This document shows, in pieces, positions 33,534 to 42,310 of a DNA stretch of 64,000 bases (its first letter is position 1; each line of letters starts with the position of its first letter). Made by a program: the position numbers and the translations under genes. Under the pieces are notes generated by a model, which saw nothing but the letters and a program-made list of their open reading frames with translations, was not told the DNA's origin and searched no databases. This stretch comes from Geodermatophilus obscurus (GTDB taxonomy: Bacteria > Actinomycetota > Actinomycetes > Mycobacteriales > Geodermatophilaceae): NCBI RefSeq assembly GCF_900115395.1, contig NZ_FOWE01000012.1, forward strand, positions 1-64,000. Reading direction: 5' to 3'.

Positions 33534-36334
33534 CGGCCCCCTGGGACGGCCGGCGGGCATCCGTGCGGACGCTGCTGCGGATGCAGGCGCGGGAGGGCTG
33601 CGAGGCGGAGTTCGCGGCGGCCTGGCACCGGGCCGCCGCCGAGATCAGCCGCGTGCCCGGCAACGTGCGCCAGGAGCTCATGTGCGACGAGGACGACCCG
33701 CGCTGGTTCGCCATCGTCAGCGACTGGACCGACCGCGCGTCGGTGGACGCCTTCGGGCGCAGTTCCGCCCGGGAGACGCTCACCGAGGCCCTGCGCGACC
33801 TGCGGGACGACGCCACCCGCTCGACCTTCACCGTGCTGGCCACGGTGGAGGCCGAGCGGCGCCGGCCGGTGCGCATCGACTTCTCCACCAGCGTCAAGCC
33901 GGGCGAGCAGGTGGCCTTCGAGCGCGCGTACACGACGGTCACCGAACGGATCGGGGACTCGCGCGGCTACGTGCGCGAGGAGCTGCTCCGCGACGCGGCC
34001 GGTCTGCGGTACCACATCTTCGCGGAGTGGGAGTCCGAGGACGACTTCGTGCAGTGGGTCGAGGACCCGGCGCACATGGCGGCCGGCGCGCCGCTGGCCC
34101 GGTGGCACTCGGTCGAGTTCCGCCGCGAGGTGCTCGAGATCCGTCAGCGGTCCGACGCCGAGGCGGACTTCCCGCCGCTGGAGTCCCCCGGCGGGGACGT
34201 CGAGGTCGAGCGGGTCCGCGTCGACTCCGCCGTCGTCGTCGAGCCCTGGGAGCAGGAGGCCTTCGAGCTCGCCTACCTCGCCGCCGCGCAGCTCGCCCGC
34301 AGGGCTCCCGGCCACGCCCGCGAGGAGCTGCTGCGCGAGCCCGACGGGCGGCGCTACCACGTCGTCGCGGAGTGGGAGTCCGAGCAGCGCTTCACCGACT
34401 GGGCGGCGGAGCCGGCGAACTGGACCGGCGGGCCGCTGGGCCGGTGGCTGGCGCGCGGCGAGGAGCGCAGGGTGTTCTCCCTGCGCGCGCGGCCGGTGCC
34501 GCCCTCGGCGGCCGGCGCCCTCCCCCCGGGCGTGCCCGCGGGGCCGGAGCCGGACCTGGAGGCGGTGGCCGGCGAGCCCGTCCCGGTGCCCAGCGCGAGC
34601 GTGCAGGAGTTCGTGGAGATGCCCGGGGACGGGCACACCCCGGCGGCGGCGCTGCCGGCCGCCGCCGTCCCCGGTGCCTCGCCCCTGCCCGGCCGCGACG
34701 TCGAGGTGCTGGTCGTCGGCGCCGGCCCGGCCGGGCTGACCCACGCCATCGAGCTGGCCCGCCGGGGCGTCGCCGTCCGCGTCGTCGACAAGCGACCCGA
34801 GGCCTCGACGCAGGCGGACAAGGCGATCGGCATCCACTGCCGGACGATGGAGATCTGGGAGGACCAGGGCGTCGTCACCGAGGCGATGGACGCCGGGATC
34901 TGGCTGTACGGCCAGACGGTGTTCGTCAACGGCGAGCGGACCCACCAGGTCGACTGGGCCGGCCTCGACGAGCTGCCCTACGCCCACCTGGGGCTGCCGC
35001 AATACGACACCGAGCGGATCCTCGGCGCGCGGCTGGCCGCCGCCGGCGTGGTCGTCGAGCGCGGGGTCGAGCTGACCGGCTTCGCCCAGGACGACGAGGG
35101 GGTCACCGCGCAGCTGCGGCACGCCTCCGGGGCGGTGGAGACGGCGCGAGCGCGGTACCTGGTCGGCTGCGACGGGGCGCACAGCGCCGTCCGGTCCGGG
35201 CTGGGGCTGACGTTCGAGGGCGGGCTGTCGATGTTCCCGCAGCTGTTCATGCTCGGCGACGTCGACGTCGACTGGGACCTCCCGGCCGGCCACCTGGTGC
35301 GCTTCGTGCGCATCGAGGACGACGAGTTCACCGGGATGCTCGTCTGCGTGCCGCTCAAGGGCCGCAACCGGTACCGCATCGCGACCCTGGCCCCGCAGCG
35401 GTGGCAGGACGCCGTCGGCACCGGCGTGGTGCCGGCCGGGTTCTGGCAGGAGTACGAGCCGCCCACGCTGGCCGACATGCAGGCCGCGATCGACGAGCTC
35501 GGCCCGCCCGGGACCACGGCGAGCAACCTGCGGTGGTCGTCGATCTTCCGCATCAAGCACGGCATCGTCGACCGCTACCGCGAGGGGCGGGTCTTCGTCG
35601 CCGGGGACGCCGCGCACCTGCACCCCCCGGCGGGCGGGCAGGGCATGAACACCGGGATCCAGGACGCCTGGAACCTCGGCTGGAAGCTCGCCCTCGCCGT
35701 CCGCGGGCTGGCCGCCCCGGGGCTGCTCGACAGCTACGACGCCGAACGCCGTCCCGCCGGGAAGATGATCGTCGACCGGGCCGTGTCCATCGCGTTCACC
35801 GACGAGATGGACATGGAGGACGAGAAGGCGCAGTTCCTGCTCGAGATGCAGATGACGATGAACTACGCCGGCAGCCCGCTCGTCGGCGAGGTCGACGGGG
35901 CGGCGTTCACCGCCGGGCCGGAGCCCGGGCACCGGGCGCCGGACGTGCACGGCCTCCGCCGCTTCGGGGTCGCCCACCCGCTGCGCCTGTTCGACCTCGT
36001 CCGCGGCACCCGGTCGACGCTGCTGCTGCACGCCGACGCCGGCGCGTCGGAGGAGCAGGTGCTCGACCTGGAGAAGCTGGCCGCAGGCGTCCGGGAGCAG
36101 AGCCACGGGGAGGTCGACGCCTACCTCGTCGCCGCCCCAGGGATCCGGCTCCCGCTGCTGGTGGACCTGCCGGTGGTGCACGACGCCGGCGGCTCGTTCG
36201 CCGCCACGTACGGCACGGACGGCGCCGGGACGGCGGCCTACCTCGTCCGCCCCGACGGACACGTCGGCTTCCGCAGCCGCCCGCTCGACGAGGTCGCCCT
36301 GCTCGACCACCTGGCCGGGGTCTTCGCGCAGTGA
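33530..36334 (+). CDS. triple-ABM / FAD aromatic hydroxylase fusion
   Basis: A 934-residue multidomain oxygenase. Three ABM-like domains come first (about 10-105, 112-215 and 225-325), each with a version of RxELL/REELLRD and EWES/SDWT. A Pro/Ala linker follows. A PHBH-type flavin hydroxylase (about 388-770) has VLVVGAGPAGLTHAIELARRG, the GCDGAHSAVRSGLG motif and GDAAHLHPPAGGQGMNTG. The protein ends with a thioredoxin-like domain as in phenol hydroxylase-type enzymes. It would oxidise the polycyclic intermediate using NAD(P)H and O2. ABM-flavoprotein fusions occur in pentangular polyphenol clusters; a three-copy version is unusual in my experience. Confidence 0.9.
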   Translation: MTAPWDGRRASVRTLLRMQAREGCEAEFAAAWHRAAAEISRVPGNVRQELMCDEDDPRWFAIVSDWTDRASVDAFGRSSARETLTEALRDLRDDATRSTFTVLATVEAERRRPVRIDFSTSVKPGEQVAFERAYTTVTERIGDSRGYVREELLRDAAGLRYHIFAEWESEDDFVQWVEDPAHMAAGAPLARWHSVEFRREVLEIRQRSDAEADFPPLESPGGDVEVERVRVDSAVVVEPWEQEAFELAYLAAAQLARRAPGHAREELLREPDGRRYHVVAEWESEQRFTDWAAEPANWTGGPLGRWLARGEERRVFSLRARPVPPSAAGALPPGVPAGPEPDLEAVAGEPVPVPSASVQEFVEMPGDGHTPAAALPAAAVPGASPLPGRDVEVLVVGAGPAGLTHAIELARRGVAVRVVDKRPEASTQADKAIGIHCRTMEIWEDQGVVTEAMDAGIWLYGQTVFVNGERTHQVDWAGLDELPYAHLGLPQYDTERILGARLAAAGVVVERGVELTGFAQDDEGVTAQLRHASGAVETARARYLVGCDGAHSAVRSGLGLTFEGGLSMFPQLFMLGDVDVDWDLPAGHLVRFVRIEDDEFTGMLVCVPLKGRNRYRIATLAPQRWQDAVGTGVVPAGFWQEYEPPTLADMQAAIDELGPPGTTASNLRWSSIFRIKHGIVDRYREGRVFVAGDAAHLHPPAGGQGMNTGIQDAWNLGWKLALAVRGLAAPGLLDSYDAERRPAGKMIVDRAVSIAFTDEMDMEDEKAQFLLEMQMTMNYAGSPLVGEVDGAAFTAGPEPGHRAPDVHGLRRFGVAHPLRLFDLVRGTRSTLLLHADAGASEEQVLDLEKLAAGVREQSHGEVDAYLVAAPGIRLPLLVDLPVVHDAGGSFAATYGTDGAGTAAYLVRPDGHVGFRSRPLDEVALLDHLAGVFAQ

Positions 36335-36386
36335 CGCGCCCCCGGCCCACCGGACCCGAGACCACCCCACTCCGCAGGGAGACGAC

Positions 36387-37664
36387 ATGACCCAGACCGC
36401 ACCACCGACCGCGACGGCACCCCCGGACGACGTCGTCCCCGGCGCGGAGATCTACACCCCGGAGTTCCGCGCCGACCCCTACCCGGTCTACGCCCGCCTG
36501 CGGGCGGAGCGTCCGGTCGTGAAGGTGCGGACGCCGCGGTTCGACTCCTTCCTCGTCACCCGGTACGACGACGCCAAGCAGGCGCTGTCGGACCCGCGGC
36601 TGTCCAAGGACCTGTACCGCGCCGGCGACACCTACCTGGCGGTGTTCGGCGAGAAGGCGCGGCAGATCAACACCAACATGCTCAACTCAGACCCGCCGGA
36701 GCACAGCCGGCTGCGCCGGCTGGTGACCCAGGCGTTCACCCCGCGGCGCATCGAGACCATGCGCCCGCGCGTGGAGCAGATCGTCGAGGACCTGCTCGAC
36801 CGGATGGCGCCGCGCGGGCACACCGACTTCGTCGACGACTTCGCCCTGCGCCTGCCGCTGGCCGTCATCGGGGACCTGCTCGGGATCCCCGAGACCGACC
36901 ACGAGGAGATCCTCGCCGGGACCCAGGTCATCCGCACCGTCGGCACCGGCGGCCGCAGCCCGCAGGAGGACCGGGCCGCGATCGGCCAGGCCCAGCAGCG
37001 GCTGCACGCCTACTTCACCGGCCTGGTCGCGGCCAAGCGGCGCGAGCCGGGCGAGGACCTGGTCAGCGCCCTGATCGCCGCCCGCGACGGGGACGGCCGG
37101 CTGTCGGAGGCCGAGCTGGTGTCCAGCGCCTTCCTGCTGCTGTTCGCCGGCTACCAGACGACGTCGGACTTCCTGGGCAACGCCGTCGTCGCGCTGCTGA
37201 CCCACCCCGAGGAGCTCGACCGGCTGCTCGCCGACCCCGGTCAGGTGCCGGCCGCCGTCGAGGAGCTGCTGCGCTTCGACGGGTCCGTGCCGGTGTCGAG
37301 CTTCCGCTTCGCCACCGAGGACCTCGAGATCGGTGGCGTCCCGATCCCCGCCGGCTCCATCGTCACGGTCGTGCTCAGCTCGGCCAACCACGACCCGGAA
37401 CTGACGGAGGACCCGGACGAGCTCCGGCTCACCCGGGGCTCCACGTCGCACCTCGCGTTCGGCCACGGCATCCACTACTGCCTGGGGACGGCGCTGGCGC
37501 GGCTGGAGGCGACGACGGCCCTGCGGCGGATCCTCGTCCGCCTGCCCGACCTGCGGCTCGACGTCCCCGTCGAGGACCTGCAGTGGCTCCCGGCGGCCTC
37601 CGCCTTCCGCGGTCTGCTCGCCCTGCCACTGCGTTTCACCCCCACACAAGGAGGCACCCCATGA
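36387..37664 (+). CDS. cytochrome P450
   Basis: A 425-residue soluble bacterial P450. The I-helix oxygen-binding motif is FAGYQTTSD (about 252), the ExxR is in EELLR, and the heme loop is FGHGIHYCLG with the ligand Cys near residue 364. It is most like the CYP105/107-type tailoring hydroxylases. No ferredoxin gene is nearby, so electrons must come from elsewhere. GGGAGACG precedes the ATG, and the stop overlaps the next ATG. The substrate is presumably the polyketide made by this operon. Confidence 0.93.
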   Translation: MTQTAPPTATAPPDDVVPGAEIYTPEFRADPYPVYARLRAERPVVKVRTPRFDSFLVTRYDDAKQALSDPRLSKDLYRAGDTYLAVFGEKARQINTNMLNSDPPEHSRLRRLVTQAFTPRRIETMRPRVEQIVEDLLDRMAPRGHTDFVDDFALRLPLAVIGDLLGIPETDHEEILAGTQVIRTVGTGGRSPQEDRAAIGQAQQRLHAYFTGLVAAKRREPGEDLVSALIAARDGDGRLSEAELVSSAFLLLFAGYQTTSDFLGNAVVALLTHPEELDRLLADPGQVPAAVEELLRFDGSVPVSSFRFATEDLEIGGVPIPAGSIVTVVLSSANHDPELTEDPDELRLTRGSTSHLAFGHGIHYCLGTALARLEATTALRRILVRLPDLRLDVPVEDLQWLPAASAFRGLLALPLRFTPTQGGTP

Positions 37665-38548
37665 CCCCGACTGCCGCCCCGGCCACCACTCCTTCGGCCA
37701 CGCCCTCGGCCGATCCCGCGGCCGACGCCTCGACCACGCCCACGGAACAGCCCTGGGCGGGCGAGACGGTTGAGTTCACGAACACCGCCTCGGTGCCGGC
37801 GACCTGGAACTCGGGCACCTGGCGCCCGTTCCGCAACGTCATCGTCTGCCGGATGGTCCCCGGCAGCGAGGACGAGGTGGGACCGGTGTTCGCCTACTAC
37901 GACCGGACCACCCGGCCGCAGGACCTCGGCGTCGTCGGCCGCATCCTGCTGTCGTACGAGGGCCTGTACCTGCACGTCATCGAGCGCAAGGAGGACCCGG
38001 AGATCTCGGGGCAGCGCCGCGGCCTGCCGGCGTTCCAGGCGATCGCGGAGGCCATCGCCCCGTACGTGACGCCCTACCCGAGCTACTGGCAGAACCCGTC
38101 GCACTCCGTCGCCAAGCACTTCTACGGCTGGGTGCCCGAGGGCGAGGTCTCCCCCGACCGGGAGATGACCGTGATCATCCAGCGGATGAAGCCGGGCAGC
38201 GAGGCCGACATCGCCCGGGTGTTCGCCGAGTCCGACGCCGGTGGGCTGCCGACGGAGACCGGTGTCACCGGCCGCTGGCTGTACTCGATGGAGGACGTGT
38301 TCGTGCACGTCCTGGAGCAGGACCGGGTCAGGGCCGCGGCCGTGCGGGAGAACCACGAGTCGATGCGGCCGGCCTTCGCCAAGGTCATGGCGGACCTCGC
38401 CCCCTACGTCAGCCCGTACAACCCGGAGACGTGGCAGAGCCCGCGCGACTCGGTGGCCCGGGTGTTCCACCGCTGGACGGCTCCGGACTGGAAGCCCGGG
38501 GACCCCGAGCCGGTGCTGGCGGAGGAGGAGCCCTCGTCGTGGACGTGA
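37661..38548 (+). CDS. tandem (two-domain) TcmI-family cyclase
   Basis: A 295-residue protein with a Thr/Pro/Ala-rich N-terminal 40 residues and two TcmI-type domains in series (about 55-165 and 168-285). Each has the family pattern: NVIVCRMVPGSEDEVGPVF and MTVIIQRMKPGSEADIARVF at the starts, and SVAKHFYGWVP and SVARVFHRWTAP at the ends. TcmI proteins work as dimers; this single chain may mimic one. With the single-domain TcmI at the head of the operon there are three TcmI domains in total. AAGGAGG lies upstream of the ATG. Confidence 0.88.
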   Translation: MTPTAAPATTPSATPSADPAADASTTPTEQPWAGETVEFTNTASVPATWNSGTWRPFRNVIVCRMVPGSEDEVGPVFAYYDRTTRPQDLGVVGRILLSYEGLYLHVIERKEDPEISGQRRGLPAFQAIAEAIAPYVTPYPSYWQNPSHSVAKHFYGWVPEGEVSPDREMTVIIQRMKPGSEADIARVFAESDAGGLPTETGVTGRWLYSMEDVFVHVLEQDRVRAAAVRENHESMRPAFAKVMADLAPYVSPYNPETWQSPRDSVARVFHRWTAPDWKPGDPEPVLAEEEPSSWT

Positions 38549-38967
38549 CCCTGCGCGGCATCGCGTCGATCACCTACTGGGCCGACGACGTGGCCGCTGC
38601 CACGGCCTGGTACACGGAGTTCCTGGGCTCGGGACCCCAGTTCACCCGGCCGGGTCCCGACGGTCGGCTGAGCTACGCCGCGTTCGCCGTCGACCGGAGC
38701 ACCCGGCTGGCCATCGCCTCCGTCTCGACAGCTCCGCCGGGCGCGGCGCTGGAGACGGGTGGTGCGGTCGGGCACTGGAGGGTCGACGACCTCGACGCGG
38801 TCCTGGAGCGGCTCGCGTCGATGGGCGCGAAGGAGTACATACCGCTGACGCCGCACGGGCCGGTGGTCAGCGCGGCCGTCGTCGACCCGTTCGGCAACGT
38901 GCTCGGCCTCCTCTCCGACCAGCACCCCGCTGCCGACTTCCGAGGCGGCCCACCGCACCGGGCCTGA
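38539..38967 (+). CDS. glyoxalase/VOC-fold protein
   Basis: A 142-residue VOC-superfamily protein (GIASITYWADDVAAATAWYTEFLGS at the start, VVDPFGNVLGLLSD near the end). In polyketide clusters VOC proteins can be cyclases, oxygenases or resistance proteins; nothing here decides. The start is the GTG 8 nt after GGAGGAGGAG; a GTG 6 nt later would overlap the previous stop exactly. It is the last gene before a strong terminator. Confidence 0.8.
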   Translation: MDVTLRGIASITYWADDVAAATAWYTEFLGSGPQFTRPGPDGRLSYAAFAVDRSTRLAIASVSTAPPGAALETGGAVGHWRVDDLDAVLERLASMGAKEYIPLTPHGPVVSAAVVDPFGNVLGLLSDQHPAADFRGGPPHRA

Positions 38968-38997
38968 CCCGTCCCGTCCACGGAGACGGCGTACCCA

Positions 38998-39030
38998 GCG
39001 ACCGCCGGCACCCCGGGTGCCGGCGGTCGC
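38998..39030 (+). terminator. terminator of the polyketide operon
   Basis: A perfect 15-bp stem (GCGACCGCCGGCACC and its complement) with a 3-nt loop lies 30 bp after the VOC stop. Confidence 0.75.
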
Positions 39031-39164
39031 CGCGCGTGGGAGCTCCCGCCGGTCGCGGTCCGTGACGTGACGAGCGCGACACCCGGCGTGGCGTCAGCCT
39101 GTCGCGCCCGGCGGCTCCGCGATCCCGGCCCTGCGGTTGTGACCGAGCGGTCACCTTCCTAGCC

Positions 39165-39365
39165 TTTCGGCGTCCGGCCGGGCCGTCTCGCCCCCGCCCG
39201 GGGGCTCCCTGCCGGATGCCGCCGAGTCGCATCCACCCGTGGACGCGAGCCGGGGACCCACCTGCACCACCGGGGTGAGTCCCGCTCCCGGCCCTCCTGG
39301 GAGCGGGTAGGGCACTCCCAGCCCGAACCCGTCAGCTCACCCGGTAGGCGGCCAGGGGAGAACGG
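39165..39365 (+). ncRNA. c-di-AMP riboswitch (ydaO-yuaA type)
   Basis: The leader before the transglycosylase gene has the conserved blocks of the actinobacterial ydaO element: GAGCCGGGGACCCACC, CGGGGTGAGTCC, then AGGGCACTCC, CAGCCCGAACCCGTCAGCTC and ACCCGGTAGGCGGCCAGGGG. A TAGCCT -10 lies just upstream (39160-39165). This riboswitch class binds c-di-AMP and usually switches off cell-wall hydrolase and osmolyte genes. A following hydrolase-type gene about 200 nt downstream is the classic actinobacterial arrangement. Boundaries are approximate. Confidence 0.88.
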
Positions 39366-39569
39366 AGAACAGCCGCGCCCAGGGCACAGCCCCCGCGCGT
39401 CCAGGTCCGGGACCGTCGAGCTCCCGCCTGCCCACCTGCACGTCAGCCGCCGCACGCCCGCCTGCAGCCGGACCCGTGGTCCGGCCGGTGCCACGCGCCC
39501 GGCGGCCGGTCCCTGCCCGTTCGGCCCCGTGCCGGAGTCCGGGGACCACACCCCCCAGGAGAAGAACTC

Positions 39570-40193
39570 ATGCACGCACGCACCGACGCCGGGCACACCC
39601 GTGCCCAGCGCATCCCCCGCGACGCGTCCCCGCGCCGCCGTGCCCTGCACCTGCTGACCGCCACGGGGGCCATGACCCTCGCCTTCGCCTTCGGCGGGCA
39701 GGCCGTCGCCCAGGCCGAGGACCCGCGCTGGGGCGACCGCGACGGCCAGTCCCAGTGGGACGGCGACCGGCGGGGCGGCGGCGGACCGCAGGCCGATGCA
39801 CCGCCCGCCCCCGAGGCGGCCCCGGCCCCCGCGCCCGCACCCGCACCCGCCCCGGCACCCGCACCCGCCCCGGCACCCGCGCCGGCACCGGCCGCCACGG
39901 GCGAGCAGGCCTACAAGGACTACGCCCTCGCCCAGCTCGGCGGGAACACCACCCAGTTCGGCTGCCTCGAGCAGCTCTGGGAGCGGGAGAGCGGGTGGAA
40001 CCCGGACGCCCAGAACCCCAGCAGCACCGCGTACGGCATCGCCCAGTTCCTCGACTCGACGTGGGCGGGCACCGGCATCGCGAAGACGTCGGACCCCTAC
40101 CGGCAGATCGACGCCGGGCTGATCTACATCGAGAACCGGTACGGCAGCCCCTGCGGGGCCTGGGACCACTTCCAGGCCAACAACTGGTACTGA
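39570..40193 (+). CDS. secreted lytic-transglycosylase-like protein
   Basis: A 207-residue exported protein. After a basic N-terminus comes a hydrophobic signal segment (LLTATGAMTLAFAFGGQAVAQA), then a charged stretch, about 14 Ala-Pro repeats (residues 80-108), and a C-terminal lysozyme-like SLT domain. The catalytic Glu is in LWERESGWNP, with SSTAYGIAQFLDSTW and GLIYIENRYG as family motifs. A Cys pair (FGC and SPC) may form a disulfide. It likely cleaves peptidoglycan during growth or resuscitation. Control by c-di-AMP is strongly suggested by the leader. GGAG precedes the ATG. Confidence 0.9.
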   Translation: MHARTDAGHTRAQRIPRDASPRRRALHLLTATGAMTLAFAFGGQAVAQAEDPRWGDRDGQSQWDGDRRGGGGPQADAPPAPEAAPAPAPAPAPAPAPAPAPAPAPAPAATGEQAYKDYALAQLGGNTTQFGCLEQLWERESGWNPDAQNPSSTAYGIAQFLDSTWAGTGIAKTSDPYRQIDAGLIYIENRYGSPCGAWDHFQANNWY

Positions 40194-40201
40194 CGCCCTG
40201 A

Positions 40202-40239
40202 CCCGGGAGCCCCCGGCCTGCGGGTCGGGGGCTCCCGGG
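40202..40239. terminator. hairpin between convergent genes
   Basis: A perfect 14-bp stem (CCCGGGAGCCCCCG and its complement) with a 10-nt loop follows the transglycosylase stop and faces the convergent ene-reductase gene. Confidence 0.75.
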
Positions 40240-40258
40240 ACGGCGCACCGGCGGCGGC

Positions 40259-41335
40259 TCAGCCCGCGCGCAGGACCGGGTAGTCGGTGTAGCCCTCGGC
40301 GCCGGAGCTGTAGAACAGGTGCGACCGGATCTCGTTCTCCGGGTGCTGCCCGGCCCAGCGCTCCACCAGGTCCGGGTTGGCGATGAGCGCCCGGCCCACG
40401 GCGACGACGTCGGCGTGGGCGGCGTCGATCAGCGCCACGGCCTCCTCGCGGGTGGTGACGCTGCCAAAGCCGCTGTTGGCCATCAGCGCGACGCCGGAGC
40501 GGCGGCGCAGCTCCTGCACCAGGTCCCCGGCCGGCTCGCGGTGCAGCACCGACAGGTAGGCCAGGCCCAGCGGGCGCAGCCGGTCGAGCAGCGCGCCGTA
40601 GGTGGCGAGGACGTCGTCCCGGTCGGGCTCGAGGGCGTCCTGGATGCCGTGCTCGGGCGAGATGCGCAGGCCCACGCGGCCGGCGCCGATCGCCCCGGCC
40701 ACGGCGGTGACCACCTCGGCGACGAGGCGGGCGCGGTTCTCCGGACTGCCGCCGTACTGGTCGTCGCGGACGTTGGACGACGGCGCCAGGAACTCGTGCA
40801 GCAGGTAGCCGTTCGCGCCGTGGACCTCCACGCCGTCCAGCCCGGCCTCGACGGCGCGCTCGGCGGCACGGCGGAAGTCGCGGACGACGTCGCGCACCTC
40901 CGCGGTGGTCAGGGCGTGCGGCACGGGATAGGGCTGCTTGCCGGTGCTCGTGCGCGCCAGGCCGTCGATGGCGATCGCGCTGGGGGCGACGATGCGGCGG
41001 CCGCCGTTGGTGTCGGGGTGGGAGACCCGGCCGCCGTGCATGACCTGCAGGACGATCCGGCCGCCGCGGGCGTGCACCGCGTCGGCGACGCGGCGCCAGC
41101 CGGCCACCTGCTCGTCGGTGACGATGCCGGGCTGGCCGACGAACGCCTGCGACTCGGAGTTCGGGTAGGTGCCCTCGGCCACGATGAGGCCGACGCCGGC
41201 GCGCTGCGCGTAGTGGTCGACGACGAGGTCGCCGGGGACGCCCTCGCGGCCGGAGCGCATGCGGGTCAGCGGCGCCATGGCCACGCGGTTGGCGAGCTCG
41301 AGGTCGCCGAGGGTCACGGGGGAGAACAGGTCCAC
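40259..41335 (-). CDS. Old Yellow Enzyme-family ene-reductase
   Basis: A 358-residue FMN-dependent (beta/alpha)8 oxidoreductase of the OYE class (NemA/morphinone reductase-like). Landmarks are LFSPVTLGDLELANRVAMAPLTRMRS, the active-site pair in VHGANGYLLHEFL, YGGSPENRARL and VAVGRALIANPDL. It reduces activated C=C bonds or nitro groups with NAD(P)H. It is divergent from a hydratase and an acyl-CoA dehydrogenase; the 114-bp spacer contains a 7-bp tandem repeat. The GTG start precedes the conserved DLFSP; no earlier start fits. Confidence 0.92.
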   Translation of the reverse strand: MDLFSPVTLGDLELANRVAMAPLTRMRSGREGVPGDLVVDHYAQRAGVGLIVAEGTYPNSESQAFVGQPGIVTDEQVAGWRRVADAVHARGGRIVLQVMHGGRVSHPDTNGGRRIVAPSAIAIDGLARTSTGKQPYPVPHALTTAEVRDVVRDFRRAAERAVEAGLDGVEVHGANGYLLHEFLAPSSNVRDDQYGGSPENRARLVAEVVTAVAGAIGAGRVGLRISPEHGIQDALEPDRDDVLATYGALLDRLRPLGLAYLSVLHREPAGDLVQELRRRSGVALMANSGFGSVTTREEAVALIDAAHADVVAVGRALIANPDLVERWAGQHPENEIRSHLFYSSGAEGYTDYPVLRAG

Positions 41336-41400
41336 GCCGGTTCGACACCTGGCGGCGCCGCCTTCTTCCGGGGTGCGGGACGCGTCACACCTGGCACGGC

Positions 41401-41440
41401 GGCACACGGCACACGGCACACGGCACACGGCACACGGCAC
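41401..41440. repeat. 7-bp tandem repeat (GGCACAC) in a divergent promoter region
   Basis: Five perfect GGCACAC units (41401-41435) followed by a partial unit lie between the ene-reductase and hydratase starts, ending 9 bp before the hydratase GTG. A repeat of this kind can change copy number by slippage and so change promoter or leader spacing. Confidence 0.85.
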
Positions 41441-41449
41441 GATGGCGCC

Positions 41450-42310
41450 GTGACGCTCCTCGCCGCCGCCGTCGAGGGCTGGGCTCCCGGCCCGCGGACC
41501 GACACCGCCGTGGTCGCGCCCGGGCCGGCGGCCGCCTTCGCCGCCCTGCTCGACCGGCCCACTCCCCCGCTGGCCGACGGCGACCCGCTGCCGCCGGGCT
41601 GGCACGTGTTCATCTTCCTCGACCGCCCGGCCACCGCCGGCCTCGGCGAGGACGGCCACCCGCGCGACGGGCACTTCCTGCCGCCGGTACCGCACCGGCG
41701 CCGGATGATCGCCGGCGGGCGGCTGACGGTGACCGCGCCGCTGCGGGTGGGCTCGGAGGTGACGCGGACGTCGTCGCTGGCCGGCTGCTCGGTGCGGAAG
41801 GGCCGCACCGGCCCGCTGCTGCTCGTCACCGTTCGCAGCGAGTACCGGGCCGACGGCGCGCTGCTGGTCGCCGAGGAGCAGGACGTCGTCTACCGGTCGC
41901 AGGAGGCGGGCTCCTCCCCGGCGCCGGCCGGGGCTGGGGTGCCGGCCGTCGAGGGCGGGCCCGCGGTGGAGGTGCTGCCGGACGAGGCGCTGCTGTTCCG
42001 GTTCAGCGCGCTGACCTACAACGCGCACCGCATCCACTACGACGCGCCGTACGCGACCGGCGTCGAGGGCCATCCGGGCCTGGTGGTGCACGGGCCGCTG
42101 CTCGCGCTGCTGATGCTCGAGGTCGCCCGCCGGCACGTCCCGGACCGGTCCGTCACGTCGTTCGCGCACCGGCTGGTTCGGCCCGCCTACGCGGGCACCC
42201 CCGTGCGGGCGGCCGGGCGGTTCGACGGCGACCGGGTCGAGCTGACGGCCGGGGCGGTGGGGGCTCCCGCGTCGGCCACCGGCACCGTGTCGCTGGGCGC
42301 CGCCGCGTGA
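41450..42310 (+). CDS. HTD2/MaoC-like acyl-CoA dehydratase (hydratase)
   Basis: A 286-residue double-hotdog protein. The C-terminal half carries FSALTYNAHRIHYDAPYA and GLVVHGPLLALLMLEVA, the pattern of HTD2-type 3-hydroxyacyl-thioester dehydratases and mesaconyl/itaconyl-CoA hydratases. The N-terminal half is a FAS1-dehydratase-like hotdog (WHVFIFLDRP to RRMIAGGRLTV). Together with the coupled acyl-CoA dehydrogenase it suggests a short acyl-CoA degradation route. The GTG start lies 9 bp after the tandem repeat and has no ribosome site, so leaderless translation is likely. Confidence 0.83.
   Translation: MTLLAAAVEGWAPGPRTDTAVVAPGPAAAFAALLDRPTPPLADGDPLPPGWHVFIFLDRPATAGLGEDGHPRDGHFLPPVPHRRRMIAGGRLTVTAPLRVGSEVTRTSSLAGCSVRKGRTGPLLLVTVRSEYRADGALLVAEEQDVVYRSQEAGSSPAPAGAGVPAVEGGPAVEVLPDEALLFRFSALTYNAHRIHYDAPYATGVEGHPGLVVHGPLLALLMLEVARRHVPDRSVTSFAHRLVRPAYAGTPVRAAGRFDGDRVELTAGAVGAPASATGTVSLGAAA

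Noticed and set aside
33488..36388. Minus-strand frame of almost 1000 codons opposite the triple-ABM hydroxylase
   Set aside because: Composition is that of a GC shadow, with no motifs, and it covers a convincing multidomain flavoprotein.
24405..38967. Assigning the polyketide operon firmly to a WhiE-type spore pigment
   Set aside because: Cupin, aromatase and TcmI genes fit, but the carboxylase genes, the P450, the triple-ABM hydroxylase and the VOC protein also fit pentangular antibiotic-type clusters. The product cannot be decided from the sequence.
41401..41440. CRISPR array
   Set aside because: The units are 7 bp with no spacers; it is a simple tandem repeat. No cas genes or other arrays were seen in the window.
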